Assembly (NCBI GenBank): GCA_004794785.1
Contig: SJOL01007418.1
Span: forward strand, 1,199,870 to 1,263,869
DNA from: Opisthorchis felineus
Taxonomy: Eukaryota; Platyhelminthes; Trematoda; Opisthorchiida; Opisthorchiidae
Direction of reading: 5' to 3'
Length of the DNA: 64,000 nucleotides
The stretch's first letter is position 1; the number at the start of each line of letters is the position of its first letter. The position numbers and the translations under genes were made by a program. A model generated the notes under the pieces. That model was given only the letters and a program-made list of their open reading frames with translations, was not told where the DNA came from and did not search any database. Below are positions 11,500 through 23,780 of this stretch, one piece after another.

Positions 11500-13154
11500 C
11501 CAATAAATTTTACGGGACAGTGTTGGACATGGAAGTTACCAGCCTGTGTTGTTGAAGAGATTGCATCCTCAAGAACAGTGGTATTATGAGAGCTCCCTGT
11601 GGTTTGCGCCGGTCCACTAGACTACAGTTCCGAATTGCGCGCACTGAGCATCGTTGACACGTGAATTCGGCGAGTAAAACAAAGTTGAGTTCAAAACTTA
11701 TGGTGGAGGGAACAGTAAATTGCTGGGATATTTGGGCTGATATTGAGAAAATCGATGCGGCCAAATGTTTTCGACCTCACCATGAATAAGAACCCTTCAG
11801 AGAAAGGACAGATTACGAGGAAGTAGATTTTTGTACTCTCGGGTGTTATCCATACTCCGTTTGCGACAATATGGTCTTCAGTGGATGTATGATTAACTGT
11901 CCAACACTTTCATAACTGAGGTTTCAGTGTTGAAAACGGTTGGATTGAAAATCATTTTCAACTGCAAAGCCAATGCCTTGTTCTGACTGAAGTCTACCTT
12001 TGTGTCAGCTCCTCTGGTAGTTAGCTCGACTGTTTGTATATTGAGGTCACCGCTGCAAACGACCAGGAGTTATTACTCTCTCTGTGATAAGCATGGTCGT
12101 TAACGATGCTGCGTTACGAAACTGTTCACCATGACCACCTGTGCCCTACAGCATCAACGGATACATCATTTATGATAAGATTTACATGCCTCAAGTCGAC
12201 TTGGTGAGCACATGTGTACTTTAGCACTATCCTAAGTTCGAAGCAATGTCAAATCATCGGAAATTTAGTTGTGTCACAATTGAACAGGGGAATCTTAAGT
12301 GAAGTGGCACAACACGGATGCTGGTTTGCCTTTTACGAACTTGACAATGAAGTGTGCTTGTGCGTGGGGCGTTGGAGGGGGGTGCGGGGGTTGTCTGCTC
12401 CACCCGAAACATCATCCGTCTTCAAGCGACTGCAACAATCTGATAGAGTGAACACCAGTCACTTCTGAAGTAATCTTAATCGAATGATCGAAGTCATTTT
12501 AAAGTGGTACTCGAAGGATAGCGCAGCAGTGTTGACGAAACGCAGCTGACAATAGGGAGGTTGGTCTGTTTTAAGGGTAGTTGTTCGGGAAATAAGTTTG
12601 TGCTTCTGGTCGAAACGGTGAAGCGAAATAAACTGAATGTATCTAACAAATGGTCGTCCTCCAAACTTTCCAGCTACCGCCATCTGATGGTTTTCACGTG
12701 TCCCACTTACCCAACCTTTTGATGTGCTGACTCTCCACATGCAGCGATAGATTTCTCTCCGTGGTTAATTTTCGTGTTGGGAACTCAACCCAGGGATCAT
12801 AAATGTTGACGTAAGTGAGCTTGCTGCCAGACCTTATCGCCCCGGAATATGCGGGTGACGATTTGGCTTCAAATAGACCGCAGTGCTTGGTATTAGTTCA
12901 CCGTAGTAGGCGTTGTAGGTAAAGTTTGTTCCTAACGATTCCAGTGCTACTGAGCCGGCAGAATTTCCTCAGCAATGAGTGACAAACGTTTTCGGAAATT
13001 CGTTGCACGATGTATGAAAACAACAATAAGAACAGTAGTCTCTGTTTTAAACTTTACGGTGCAAGAGGCTTTCAAGAGATAAAAGACCATTTTACATCTT
13101 CATTCTTGCAACAGCAGATGGACGGAGGGAGGAAGCCAAGTGGAAGCTTCTTGC
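11500..13154. other. No gene recognised
   Basis: Only short ORFs (under 95 codons) without motifs are present. I see no repeat copy related to the other families. Confidence 0.45.
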
Positions 13155-13210
13155 TTGGAGTTCGAACCCGGGTCATAGTCGACCTTGTTTCCTTGAGCTG
13201 AGTGATAAGG
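13130..13210 (-). repeat. Possible SINE/tRNA-like head
   Basis: The minus strand contains CCGGGTTCGAACTCC (complement of 13157-13171), a good polymerase III B-box match. It is preceded at about tRNA spacing by a CACTCAGCTCAAGG block (complement near 13190-13204). The A box is weak, so this is a decayed copy or a different SINE family. Confidence 0.45.
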
Positions 13211-13837
13211 AAAGGTTTTTTTATTCATTGGAGAGTTTATCTTTTAGAAACTTTTTGCAGACTAAGGGCTGGGTCTTCTCAGTTGGAAATGCTCTTGCAT
13301 TACGCAAAGTGTGTTCCAAATGAACACTGTAACGGTCACCACGCGAATAGAAAATTCGCCGCTTTAGTTGATACGATCTAAGCACACTGATTAATTATTT
13401 TGAGCTAGACTTTTTCAAAAGCGATGATTTAGGCAACACTTTGATGACACAAAGCAAACCGATTTGATTATTGTTGAGAAAACGGATATAGCCAGAATGT
13501 GAAAACCTTGTTTGTATTATATGGACAGAATAACTTTGAAGATGCATTATCATTCCACTGGCTCTCCGGGACAAATAAGGTCCGGGACTTCTCCGAGGCT
13601 TATATACGCCTCATCTGGGCACTTGTCCCTGTCATGGACGAACGCTCCCCGGGGAGCAGTCTACTTCTTACCCGTTCAATTATACTCTTATGAAGCCCTA
13701 AGGGAAACCTCCCGTGGCATGGGTGATCACTGAATTTCGGGACATTTGATGAAGTTATCGCCTGGAACGGACCATGACATAAGTAGGACGAAAAACGCCT
13801 ATTAAAAGAGAGAACGAGTTTTCTTCTCTGTGTATGT

Positions 13838-13839
<2 letters not shown>

Positions 13840-13876
<37 letters not shown>
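13840..13876. repeat. (TA)18 microsatellite
   Basis: About 37 bp of alternating TA. Tyr-Ile repeats in overlapping minus-strand ORFs come from this tract. Confidence 0.95.
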
Positions 13877-13881
<5 letters not shown>

Positions 13882-16847
13882 CAGTAAATCTTTTCCTACG
13901 ACCATAAAAGAGGCAAAAGCCACTTTGTTGCAGCGTTATCTGGGCAAACGTAGTTGTTGTTTCAAGTGTGAAAAAGCTTTTGTCAGCTTCAGGAAGCGCC
14001 GTCAACTGACGACAATTTAGCTTTTCTTATCCCTCGCTGTTTCTGCTACCACCTCAGAAGCATTCACCAGCCTTACGGTAATTTAGGATGAAAGCCTAGA
14101 TCCCGGTTTGCCACTTGCTTAGCAACTTGACCTTTGTTTGGGACTACGTAACCTTAAACGGCGAGGTAATTATGAAGCCTAATCACTCTCGCTTCAGCTG
14201 GAGATATGCACACACCCACATGTCACAGTTGCTGCCCCCCTTAGCTCAGGTTTATTTTGGGTTAACATGGTGGTCATATGACCGAACCGGAATGACCGAT
14301 CGATCACGCCATTCTGTGGGTTGGAATATTTTTCATGAAACCATACAGGTTTGAAGCGATCAACCAAATAGACAACCAGTTTTCCTCATTCAAAGTGCAA
14401 GCGACAAAAATCTACCATACCACGTGTTCAGCTAATTTAGTCTACCTTATTCTTCTGTGTTGATTTCAAGGTCAGGTGAAAACGAGAGATTTACTTCTCG
14501 AAAATTAAGTATTCTTCGTATGTTTCATCATGTCTCATCAGTCTGTCGCCCGAAATCTTGAAATAATGATTGGTTTCATAAGTACCGCATACTGGTGACT
14601 AAAATATGTAGTAAAGTTTTCCGTCTGTCCCAGAGGATTTGAGCTCGCGTTCCACTCATTTTTGATCGTAACAGCGGTCTCTGGCTTCTTCAAACTTTTG
14701 CTGCATTTTGTCAATTCCTTGAAATACGAAACAACCGAGGATAGGAATGTGAATAAAAGCCCCCGCTCTTCCGTGTTCCGTCCGTACCAAACAGTGAGGT
14801 ACATTTACGTTTCCATCTCTCCGGTTACCATGCCAGCAGCAGCTGACATCCGTCGTTCACCGGCGTCTTTCGCCCACATATTTCGAAGAAAGGTCAGTCA
14901 TCCGCCTTCATTCATATCGTTTATCCAATCAACCACCAACAAGATCTCCAACCCATTAATGAGGGCGAACATGTAAAGAAACTGGTCTTAATGATGCTTC
15001 TTAGTTTATCGACCCTGGTTGCATAAAACAGGTGCAATAATGATGTATCTTTCCAGGGACAGCAACAGCCCACCTCAATGACCTTTGTAGTGCCCCTCAC
15101 TAGTAACCATCACAAGGAAGACGGTTGAGTGCATCGCTTAGGCACAAGATTGGAATAGACGGAGCGTAAACAATCAGATAACGACAGCTGTGTGCGCCTG
15201 AAGAGTAAAACGCAGGTAACTGTGCGGAGGTCCGTCTCGGAACCACGTTGTGTCACTTGTTTGAAAGACTGGTGAAGGACTCTCGTCTTTTCGGTTGTTA
15301 TGATGGCTACGAAGTCAAATTTTTTGATTGATGGGTTTATTCAGTATATTGGGCATTCTTACAAAGTTCTTAAAACGTTCTCACAATCAGTTTGTACAAA
15401 CTGGTCTTAGGATGTATCGTTCCCTTGGCTCTTATCTACCACATCGGTTCTAACACAGAAAATAAATCGCAGTAATTGAGGAATATTACGACAGGACTTT
15501 GAAAATTCTGTTTGCTTATTGATGTTGACTTACGTTTAATCATGTTACATATTTCGAAAGTGGTGACCGAGAATTTTAGCGTCTGTTCAGAGACTGAGAG
15601 AGGCTCCAACGTCTGTGTTGCTCTAAATGCGAAGTTAAGTGTTTCATAGTTAAAAAGGCTCTGCTTTAGATTATGACCCTAAAACATGCTAGCCGGATTT
15701 TTCACTACCTGTAGTGGTCAAGCAGTGTACAAATATTGTTAGAAAATCAGCATTTTATCGGCTGATTTAGCATCTCCTCTTAGGAGAGTGGCAAGAAAGC
15801 GACATCTGCTTTGAAGAGCAGGGCGTCGAAATTCCTACCGCTTGTCTATTTGTACCACGTTCACGAAAATAGAGTACATCAATGACGGCATTTGTATGAC
15901 CACCAGTGGTCCGGATCCATCCAGTGCTCAGCCTTTCCAGCATTGTACGGAAAAGCAACTGATTCTGGTAGCTTATAGAGAGTTTTTTTGAGCTATTTCG
16001 GATCAGGAATAGTTTACGAACCTTAGTCAATCCGTCTACTGGAATAACTAATTATTTTTACTACCTCCAACTAGCAATGGTCCTCACTTAGGTGCTTTCC
16101 TTCCACCGCCTTTCATTAGGTCGTACTTCTTCGTGCTTGCAACCGCGTTTCGGTGAGGGTATTCGATTTTGGCCAGTTCTTCCGCTGCCCCGGTGCGATT
16201 ACTCGGGGACAGAGAGCAGGCACTGAACTCAGCCACCGAACTTATGAGTAACATCAGTAGTGCATTTTCTTTGACATTCTGAGAGGCGAAGGTGCGACCA
16301 CTGCTCCATCAGCATGGGCGAAAATTTTGGGCTTCAATAATGCCCTAAACCATGATCTAGTAAACTCACGTACATTTGCTAGTGATATCGGTGTCGTTCT
16401 TATCTACTTCGCTTTTGAGTGACCTATTGTGACTGTTGTGTGGGCCTCCTCTCCTCCTCAGCATCTTGAAATGTCGGATAAGCAAAATCAAGAGCAGTTA
16501 CCACCCTCCCATTTATCAACTAAAAAACGGTTGGCTTCCCGGAACTGTTGATTTACAAACTTGGGACTCCAGCTAGTATCCTAACCTCAATTTTCATCCA
16601 TTCCGTTTCCACCGGATTCCGTGGTTTTTTCTTTCGTGTCAGTTGTGGTGTCTATTCCTGTTTATCTTGTCTGTACACCCACCCTCACCTGTATTATTTC
16701 CCGCTGGACCAAGTCTGCGCATAATTTGTTCACTGAGAATTCATACTTAAGCATCGGAAGAGGCAGTAGGAACTCCGAGACTTGCGCATGTAAGCACCTA
16801 TTTACAAACTAAGATGAAATATGAGATAGTCTTTGTACGGCACATCC
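13877..16847. other. No gene recognised
   Basis: ORFs up to 104 codons (plus, 14662-14976) and 87 codons (minus, 15767-16030) show no family signature. Confidence 0.45.
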
Positions 16848-17070
16848 AGCTGAAGAATATGGTAAACGAGAGCTCAAGCTAGGGTCCAGTTGAATCTCTC
16901 CTCAAAACCAACTCTTTTTACAGCTGGGTGTATTTCTGCACTTGCGTACAGTTTGGTGTTCATGCAGAAATTGGAAACTTGGGTACTACGCCCAAATGAC
17001 GAGCCCGGAGCAGGGCAAAACAGGTAATATGCTGTCGAAGGATTTTCAGTAATCTTAAAAATAGCTCATT
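16848..17070 (-). repeat. Degraded half of the foldback repeat
   Basis: The order CAGCTGAAGAATATGGTAAACGAGAG, then GGGTCCAGTTGAATCTCTCCTCAAAACC, then GACGAGCCC-GGAGCAGGGCAAAACAGG, CTGTCGAAGGATTTTCAGTAATC parallels 10070-10300 of the complete copy, with many substitutions. It is old and lacks the left half. Confidence 0.6.
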
Positions 17071-19899
17071 GCGTCAGCCCAATGCATCCCGATGTCTCCA
17101 ATACCATCTGCATTAGCCCAATTCAATGTAATTTTCTTCAGTTTGTTCTTTTACCTCGCGAAGATATCTCCTGACAAAATTTAAAACTATTTACATGGTT
17201 GTGTCAGACAATACGAACTTGTCTGAACTGCCTCCACTTAGAATATAATTCTTCGCTGACTCGTAGATTGTTTCACATCTCAAAAGTTCCTTGAGACCAG
17301 TGTACATCTGCATGCTGAAAATTCATACCACTTCGGGTGCATTCAGCCATTTCTTGATTTGAATTGAGTTTTGTGTGCTCCGACCTCATTCCTCCACGAA
17401 ATGGGCCCCAACATGCTGTTTGGCTTTGCGCTCCACGACTAATACTCATATTTGTTGTAGCACAATCCTGATGATTAAGGTACTATCAGGAAATGTAGCA
17501 TTTGATACGGATAGTCTCTCCTCAGTGGGGTAGTATGCTAAGGCATAACTGATGACGTACACTATCGTGGACTGTTTAGGGAATGACCTTCCTTTGTAGA
17601 GCCTGGTCTACAGGGATTGCTAGAAACTGCAAACTTGGTGAAAATAAAGGGGCATGCCACAATTATTACGGTCTGTGAATCACTTCTAGAATTCCGCATA
17701 GAATGCCTTTACTTCATGTTGTTCTATGCCTCACCATTTAATCCCCACTAAATAGATTGTTGGTTTGGCGCCAGTCTTGCGATTGTTTCGCCACCACACT
17801 TCATCTGAACTAAAGCTTTCCTCCTATTGGACGGGTTTTGTTTACGAGGTTTTCTAGGGAATTCTTTCCTTCACCCAAACCTGGAGCAGTGAAGTTAGTC
17901 CCTGCTTCCGTTCTTGGAAGTATTTGAGGTTGCCCACATCAAAATTTGCCACGATACCTGTACCTAAGATGTCTTTTCATTATTCAGGTATCTTTCTGTG
18001 CTAACATTGTCGATTTATAGTTGATTCTACGAAGCAGGCCTCTACACAGTACGTGCAAGGTAACCGTTCAAGAGACGTGGTTAAACAGCCCCTGGGATGC
18101 CAGTTTAACGGCTCTGCTACTTACGACTGTTTTTGAGGAACATGAAAAACAGTGAAGCCTTCCTCACTGTCCCCATTATGACCAAGTTTGGCGACGACAT
18201 TGGGTCTTACGAAAATTTCACAGGATTTTGTTCACCAGTTTGCGAATCACTCTTCAGATTTTATTTAGTGGAATAGATGAAGCCCTAGAAGATTATTTCA
18301 CTTTGGTACCCCAAGGACCTGAATACTGCGAAACATTCTAGCCATCCGGAAGGGGCTCAACATTCCTGATACAACCATGACTATGTGAAATTGCACGACA
18401 GGTGGGCATGCAGCCTTGTTAAGAGCGGCATTTTGGGTCATCGGTGTACTCACTGGTCCACTTGTTGAACGTAGATAACTGGAACTAAGGTGGGTTTGTT
18501 CCATTTTCATGATAATATCGCCGTAAGAACGACAAAATCGCTAAGAACATGGTTATCGGCTTGAGGCTATATTGATGGGTTGATGGGAAATCTGTGCAGT
18601 ACTGTGCTCAATGGGATGCCGTGTTGCACTGAAACCCAAAGCAGATTGTGGATCATCCCGGTTCCACATTAAGTTATTTGTGATGGTATCCATTGCTATA
18701 CCGGTTACTGTCTTGCCACACGCCCCCACGTTATTTGGCAGCCTTATTCTGTTGGATTTACATCACTGCCAACGAATTGTGTGCGGCAACATATTCAGCT
18801 TGGCGCCAACCGTCTCTGACACTCCAGCTGCACATGGGCTGGTCGGCGAATCCAATTTGAATGCAACTTTGTAGAAGCTGTGTTCCAGCAAACTGAGGGA
18901 TGGTGGCAGAATATTTCGACGTAAGGATTTGAGGTTTTGTGATTATATCAAATGCTTACCATTTTCTTTGGTTAATATTTCACCGTTAAGCCCGCAACTG
19001 AACTTGCGAAATGACTTGAGTAAGCCCTGCTGAATCCGACATTTCTCATCGCCTTGACGAATCACGGAATAGATAGAAGTTAAATAAAGTTAAATGCGGT
19101 AATCTTTCTTGAGACCTTAACTTCAGTCTCGTAACTTGAGGCAAACCCAGGTTAGAGCCAGAGAAAATATTTGCACAAATACATAGGTGTGAAATGGAGA
19201 AAGATCTTGAAAAGTGGTAAGGTTGAGTGCAGCTGGAAATCAAGACAAATGTAGCAAATTTTGATGAACAAAGTTGCACATGGAAGGATAATTCCGTGTG
19301 GTTGCTGAAAAGAATCCAAAGTATTCCATGAAGTAAAGCCTCCTGGAGGCCAGAATCACATGTTAGGAACCAGTGGTTTGGATTAGTAGAGTCTCCTGGT
19401 TCCACAGGTTGGGGGTAGAACATGTCAAACAGCATGCTTTAGATTACCACTCTGTGGTTAGGAGTCTGAAGGGAACTATGTTTGCGGACGGTAATGGTCT
19501 TCACCTCCTGGTCCGGGAATCATCCAGGTATCCTAGCTTTCACTCAAGCATGAGTTGCACTAGGTGTAGTTCCATACCACAATGATCTCCATTCGATGCC
19601 GCCAGCATTGGTGCCTTGTTCGCCGCAATCATTAGGACGGCTTACTAGCACTTGGCTGCTACTGACCCCTTCGATCGTTAGAACCCACCATACAGGCCAG
19701 TTAGGCACCAGTAACTACCGTCTGCAGAAAGCTGCTCTTCAACTTGCACCAACAGCGCATTCCGTTTCCATTTCATTTGAAGGTACCAAGTGATAGTGCC
19801 CTCCAAAGCACAGATGACTCCCAACATAACCTCAGTCGTGAGTGCGTTCTGCGAGTGAAGCAAATCTGTTCAGAAAAGCTGGGAAATGTACAAGTGTTT
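17071..19899. other. No gene recognised
   Basis: The longest ORF is 129 codons (minus, 19046-19435), Ser/Phe-rich and without motif. I see no repeat related to the other families. Confidence 0.45.
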
Positions 19900-20005
19900 C
19901 ATCCTTATTGGGAATCACCAAATGTGTACAAATCTCCAGGGTGGTTTGAACTGGGAACTCTCAGGTCACTACACCGTTCTCCAAAACCGGTCTACCAGCA
20001 GTGAG
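19900..20005 (-). repeat. Second SINE-like family, decayed head and body
   Basis: The minus strand has a B-box-like GTTCCCAGTTCAAACCAC (complement of 19941-19958) and an upstream CTGGTAGACCGGTTTTGGAG block in A-box position. The body block GGGAATCACCAAATGTGTAC (19909-19928, plus) recurs as GGGAATCACCAACAGTCTGC at 23575, so this is a repeated family distinct from that at 1-127 and 6015-6161. Confidence 0.5.
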
Positions 20006-23000
20006 ATTAATTCGCACTTAGACAGCATGTAGCTCCGTCCACCTTTCAATTAGGCAGTTCACTTCACGTGAACACGTGGTGACTCTTCGACATAGTTAAC
20101 CATACTTAAAGAAAATACGAACAAATCACGTTCCAGTCTATTCAGGACCCTTAAACTAAACGAGCGCTTGGAGAATTGAGTTTGATTTGTTTCAGTATTT
20201 CGAGTAACTCACTACTGGTTAGGAATATTCTTCTAGAAAGAACAAGGACAAATATGCCGCATCAAGCAGCAGGTCAGTCACGTTTCACCTCAAAGGCTAA
20301 TTTTCAGTGAAGCTTAGAGACTGTTTTATCTGTTAAAATGAGCTTTGTGTTATGTTGGTCGTTTCTAGTACAATGTTTCAATTAGAAGAAACAAAGCGAC
20401 CCTTTTGTAAAAAGGTTCAACCACCGACTTAAATCCCTGTCGCTCCGTTTGATGTTCTCTAGCGAATAACCTAGCACAGCTGTATTGGTATTCGTCGACA
20501 GCGGCTTCTTGATAAGTCTAGGAGTAAGTTTACTTTAAACTGCTCGCTTTGAAGCAGTCTTCTTGAAACTGGGGATACTCTCTTTTCATGCAACTGAACT
20601 TCCAATAGACTGACTTTACAAGTTGACATGCCCACCCATGCACTTTGTGTGTTACTTGCCACAATGTTTCCTCTGCTTAGTCTCCATGAGCGAGGACCAA
20701 AAAGACGCGTTTAATGGGCATGCTTTCTATCCATTTCCATGCCTACGTAGGTTCTTTCCTGGGTTTTGGCGAACTGGTTCACGTATGGTCAGTGAATGCT
20801 TCGTCCTATTCTCTTGGACCTCGTATCAACGGGGTCTTGGAGTCCAGATGGGAATACACTCGAAAGTATGCACAGCCATGCTTCCTTGTACAAGGATTGA
20901 ACTGTTGCAATTGTAAATAGCTACCTCACCAACTTCGGTCAGCTATGATCCTGTGCAAAGCATTATCTCCCCTTACTTGTTTTCTTGTATGTTCTGATTT
21001 GACACTGTTTACCATTACTTCGGTGAGACCATGGTGATATCCTGTCATACAGTCTGCATCCGTCAAAATCAGTGCGATGAAGGGTCACAAAAATCTACAC
21101 TTCCTTGGAAGAAGGACATACGAAAAAGACCACAATGGTTCATGGACACCTTCCCCGAACTACTACGGGCGAGGGTATTTTATGAGCGGTAAGTAAATAG
21201 CTAACTTTGTGAGATGGTATTTTTGCTAAGAGGCAGCTCGTATCAAAATGTCGTAAATAGACCCACGGGAAATACCACGTATGTCTCTAATTACAAAATT
21301 TCCTTAAATGGCAAGTCATGAGTGAACATTTTTACGACAGACGTGTGCATGTATTGCCAGCCCAAACGCAAGCTACCGCCACGAGCAATACTCACCCAGA
21401 TTGTGCTTGGCTTGGTACGTCAGATCTCCAAACGACGTTAATCGTGAAGGTCCGGATCAGCTGCTGAGTGAAGCTTGTAATGTCATTTCACAAGATTCCG
21501 CTGTGATCGTCAACCATTTCAGCCTTTATTTGATAAAATTAAATTTCGGGATCAAGGAATCCTTAAGAGAACTGGGACATCCAGGGCTTTTCTCTCCTGA
21601 CTACATCATAGCCGGGTTGCGTCAGAATGGGCGAGAGTCATTTGACCTGAATTGCCTTATATTTGGGCAATAAGGAAAAGCTTTAACCCAGTGTTGGATT
21701 AGTCACGTATGTTCTGTAATTTCTGTGACAAGTTATGACGGGCTATGTTTATACCACCACAAGCAGCTTAAATAGTCACCTTGGTGCCTGTACAAATGTG
21801 TTTTAGTATATCGGGTCGTTTGAGTAAAGTGATAGATCAATTCGCATGACGTGAGTTGACAAAAATATATTGAAGCGTTTTACTGGACCGAAATCTAAGC
21901 AATATACCCTTACTTGCGGGACGGGTTAAGAACCCTCAGAAATATGAAATATGGAACAACAGTTTATCGATCATTCTGGATCACACCTGCGTACAGACTT
22001 TGATATTCAGGTAAAAATGAAGATCAATAGATACTACCCTTGATAGATAACATTTGTAACTTATCGATATGACTACATTACCATAAATTACACAGCGACT
22101 AGAGCTAAATGGTTCGATGCTTTAGCAATGTTCCATTCGGTGACAATGGTACTGGAACTTTTGTGTATTGATCCATCTGGATGCGATCGACAATGGATAG
22201 TGGCTGAGGATCATCAGCTCATTCAAAGGGTACCTATTAACCCCTCTAGTCTCGCATCAAGAGGTTGGCTCGAATTGTGAGCACATAACATACAATCGAT
22301 ATTAGGGTTATAGACCTCGGTCATTAAAATGAGAGATACTGGGAGTCACGTGATGGAAAGTTACGCGCATGAATGCAAGTAAAACTCATTGATTGACAAC
22401 ACAACACCGACGGAAACAGCAGTGATGCACATTTCATGATTACTGGCTTGATGGGTAACGCTGAGTTGGATTGCGTCAGTCGTAGTTCTGTGCTGAAAAG
22501 ATAAAACGGTGAGAAGCACTCACTCAGATGGTCCGACTATCAAAAAACGAAGACCAAACGATGTAGCCAAATTTTCGGCAGTGCTGAACACATTTCGTTT
22601 GAATTATCACGGTCAGTTCACACACAGAGCACATTCCCACGGGATGTTTCTGATTGTCACACAGGGCATTTTATGCTAGTGTTTTAACCTGGCTGGTTCT
22701 GGTTGGACACATTTATTGACATGTGTCAAGGAAAATCGTTCTCTCATTCGAGAGGTTCCTTGCCGTGGGGATTTAGTCCTTTTTACTGCTGATTTCTGCT
22801 TGAAAAATACATTTACAGTAGTTTGATTCATTCATCGCTGGTCAGGTCTGATCCCATTGGCCCCTTTCCAGGGGTGGCCGCTTTTCAATGAATCACCATC
22901 GTATAAAATTGCAAAGTCACTGCGGAACTTTGCAGGTATGTTTTCTGATAAACCATTCGTTGCTTTCTGGTTGGATTTACTACCTAATATCAATCTTACG

Positions 23001-23570
23001 AACCTCATATTGATGGTCTTCAACCCTCAGCTGTGGGTGTGACTTTCGCCACTGAGCAAATGTCAGGTTTTTTGAAGCAAAACCATCAGAATCTCCACAG
23101 ATTTACACTGATATAGCGGAATAAAAACAATGCATAGTCGCCTAATGAGCGATGCCGGCATAATTATTTAAAATTGCTCTAAAGAATTCCGCGAGAGGCA
23201 TAGAATTAGATAAGCTTAAAAGACAGTGTTCACATATTTCAGCATATGCTTAATTCTCTGCCCCGAAATCGGTATCCTTTGCATAAATCCGCCATACACG
23301 GACGAACTAAAGATAGAGGGTCAATTGTTTGTGTTCTTTTTTCATCTACGGTTGAAATATCGTTTATTAAAACCAGTATTTATCACGGGAACATGTTAGG
23401 ATGCGCATTTGATGGGTGACACTAGCGAAGTAATGAAGGGGGACAGAAATTTGAGTTCGGTGGTGGCCAGTTCAGTACAAGCTTATACTCAACCTTATTC
23501 GACTAGTAAAAAAATGTTTTGGTCGTGATTTCGTTCCATAGATAAAGTCAATCTATCTATCTCTCATCTT
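20006..23570. other. No gene recognised; one candidate ORF
   Basis: A 90-codon plus ORF (21401-21673) has well-mixed composition and could be an exon, but I recognise no family. A pair of overlapping plus ORFs (20623-20920) is also unassigned. Confidence 0.4.
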
Positions 23571-23640
23571 GTTGGGAATCACCAACAGTCTGCATCCTGT
23601 AAATCTCTATGGAGGTTCGATTTTTTGAGCTTTAGGCTAA
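23571..23640 (-). repeat. Fragment of the second SINE-like family
   Basis: TTGGGAATCACCAA, a gap, then AAATCTCTATGGAGGTTCGA parallels 19907-19950. The complement contains a B-box-like TCGAACC. The head is lost. Confidence 0.45.
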
Positions 23641-23737
23641 TAGTTGAAGACTGCTTCGCTCTTGAGGGAGATTAACTAGGTACAACAGGTTACGCAAGTT
23701 TTTTCACTTGTGCCGGCCACTCGCGTCTTTTGAAATT

Positions 23738-23780
23738 TGTATGTAAAAAGTATGTATGTAAAAAGTTTGTAAAAAGTATG
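23738..23780. repeat. Short imperfect tandem repeat
   Basis: TGTATGTAAAAAG-type units are repeated about three times with length variation. Confidence 0.7.

Noticed and set aside
13600..14005. Minus ORFs with a Tyr-Ile repeat resembling a membrane segment
   Set aside because: Translations of the (TA)n microsatellite.
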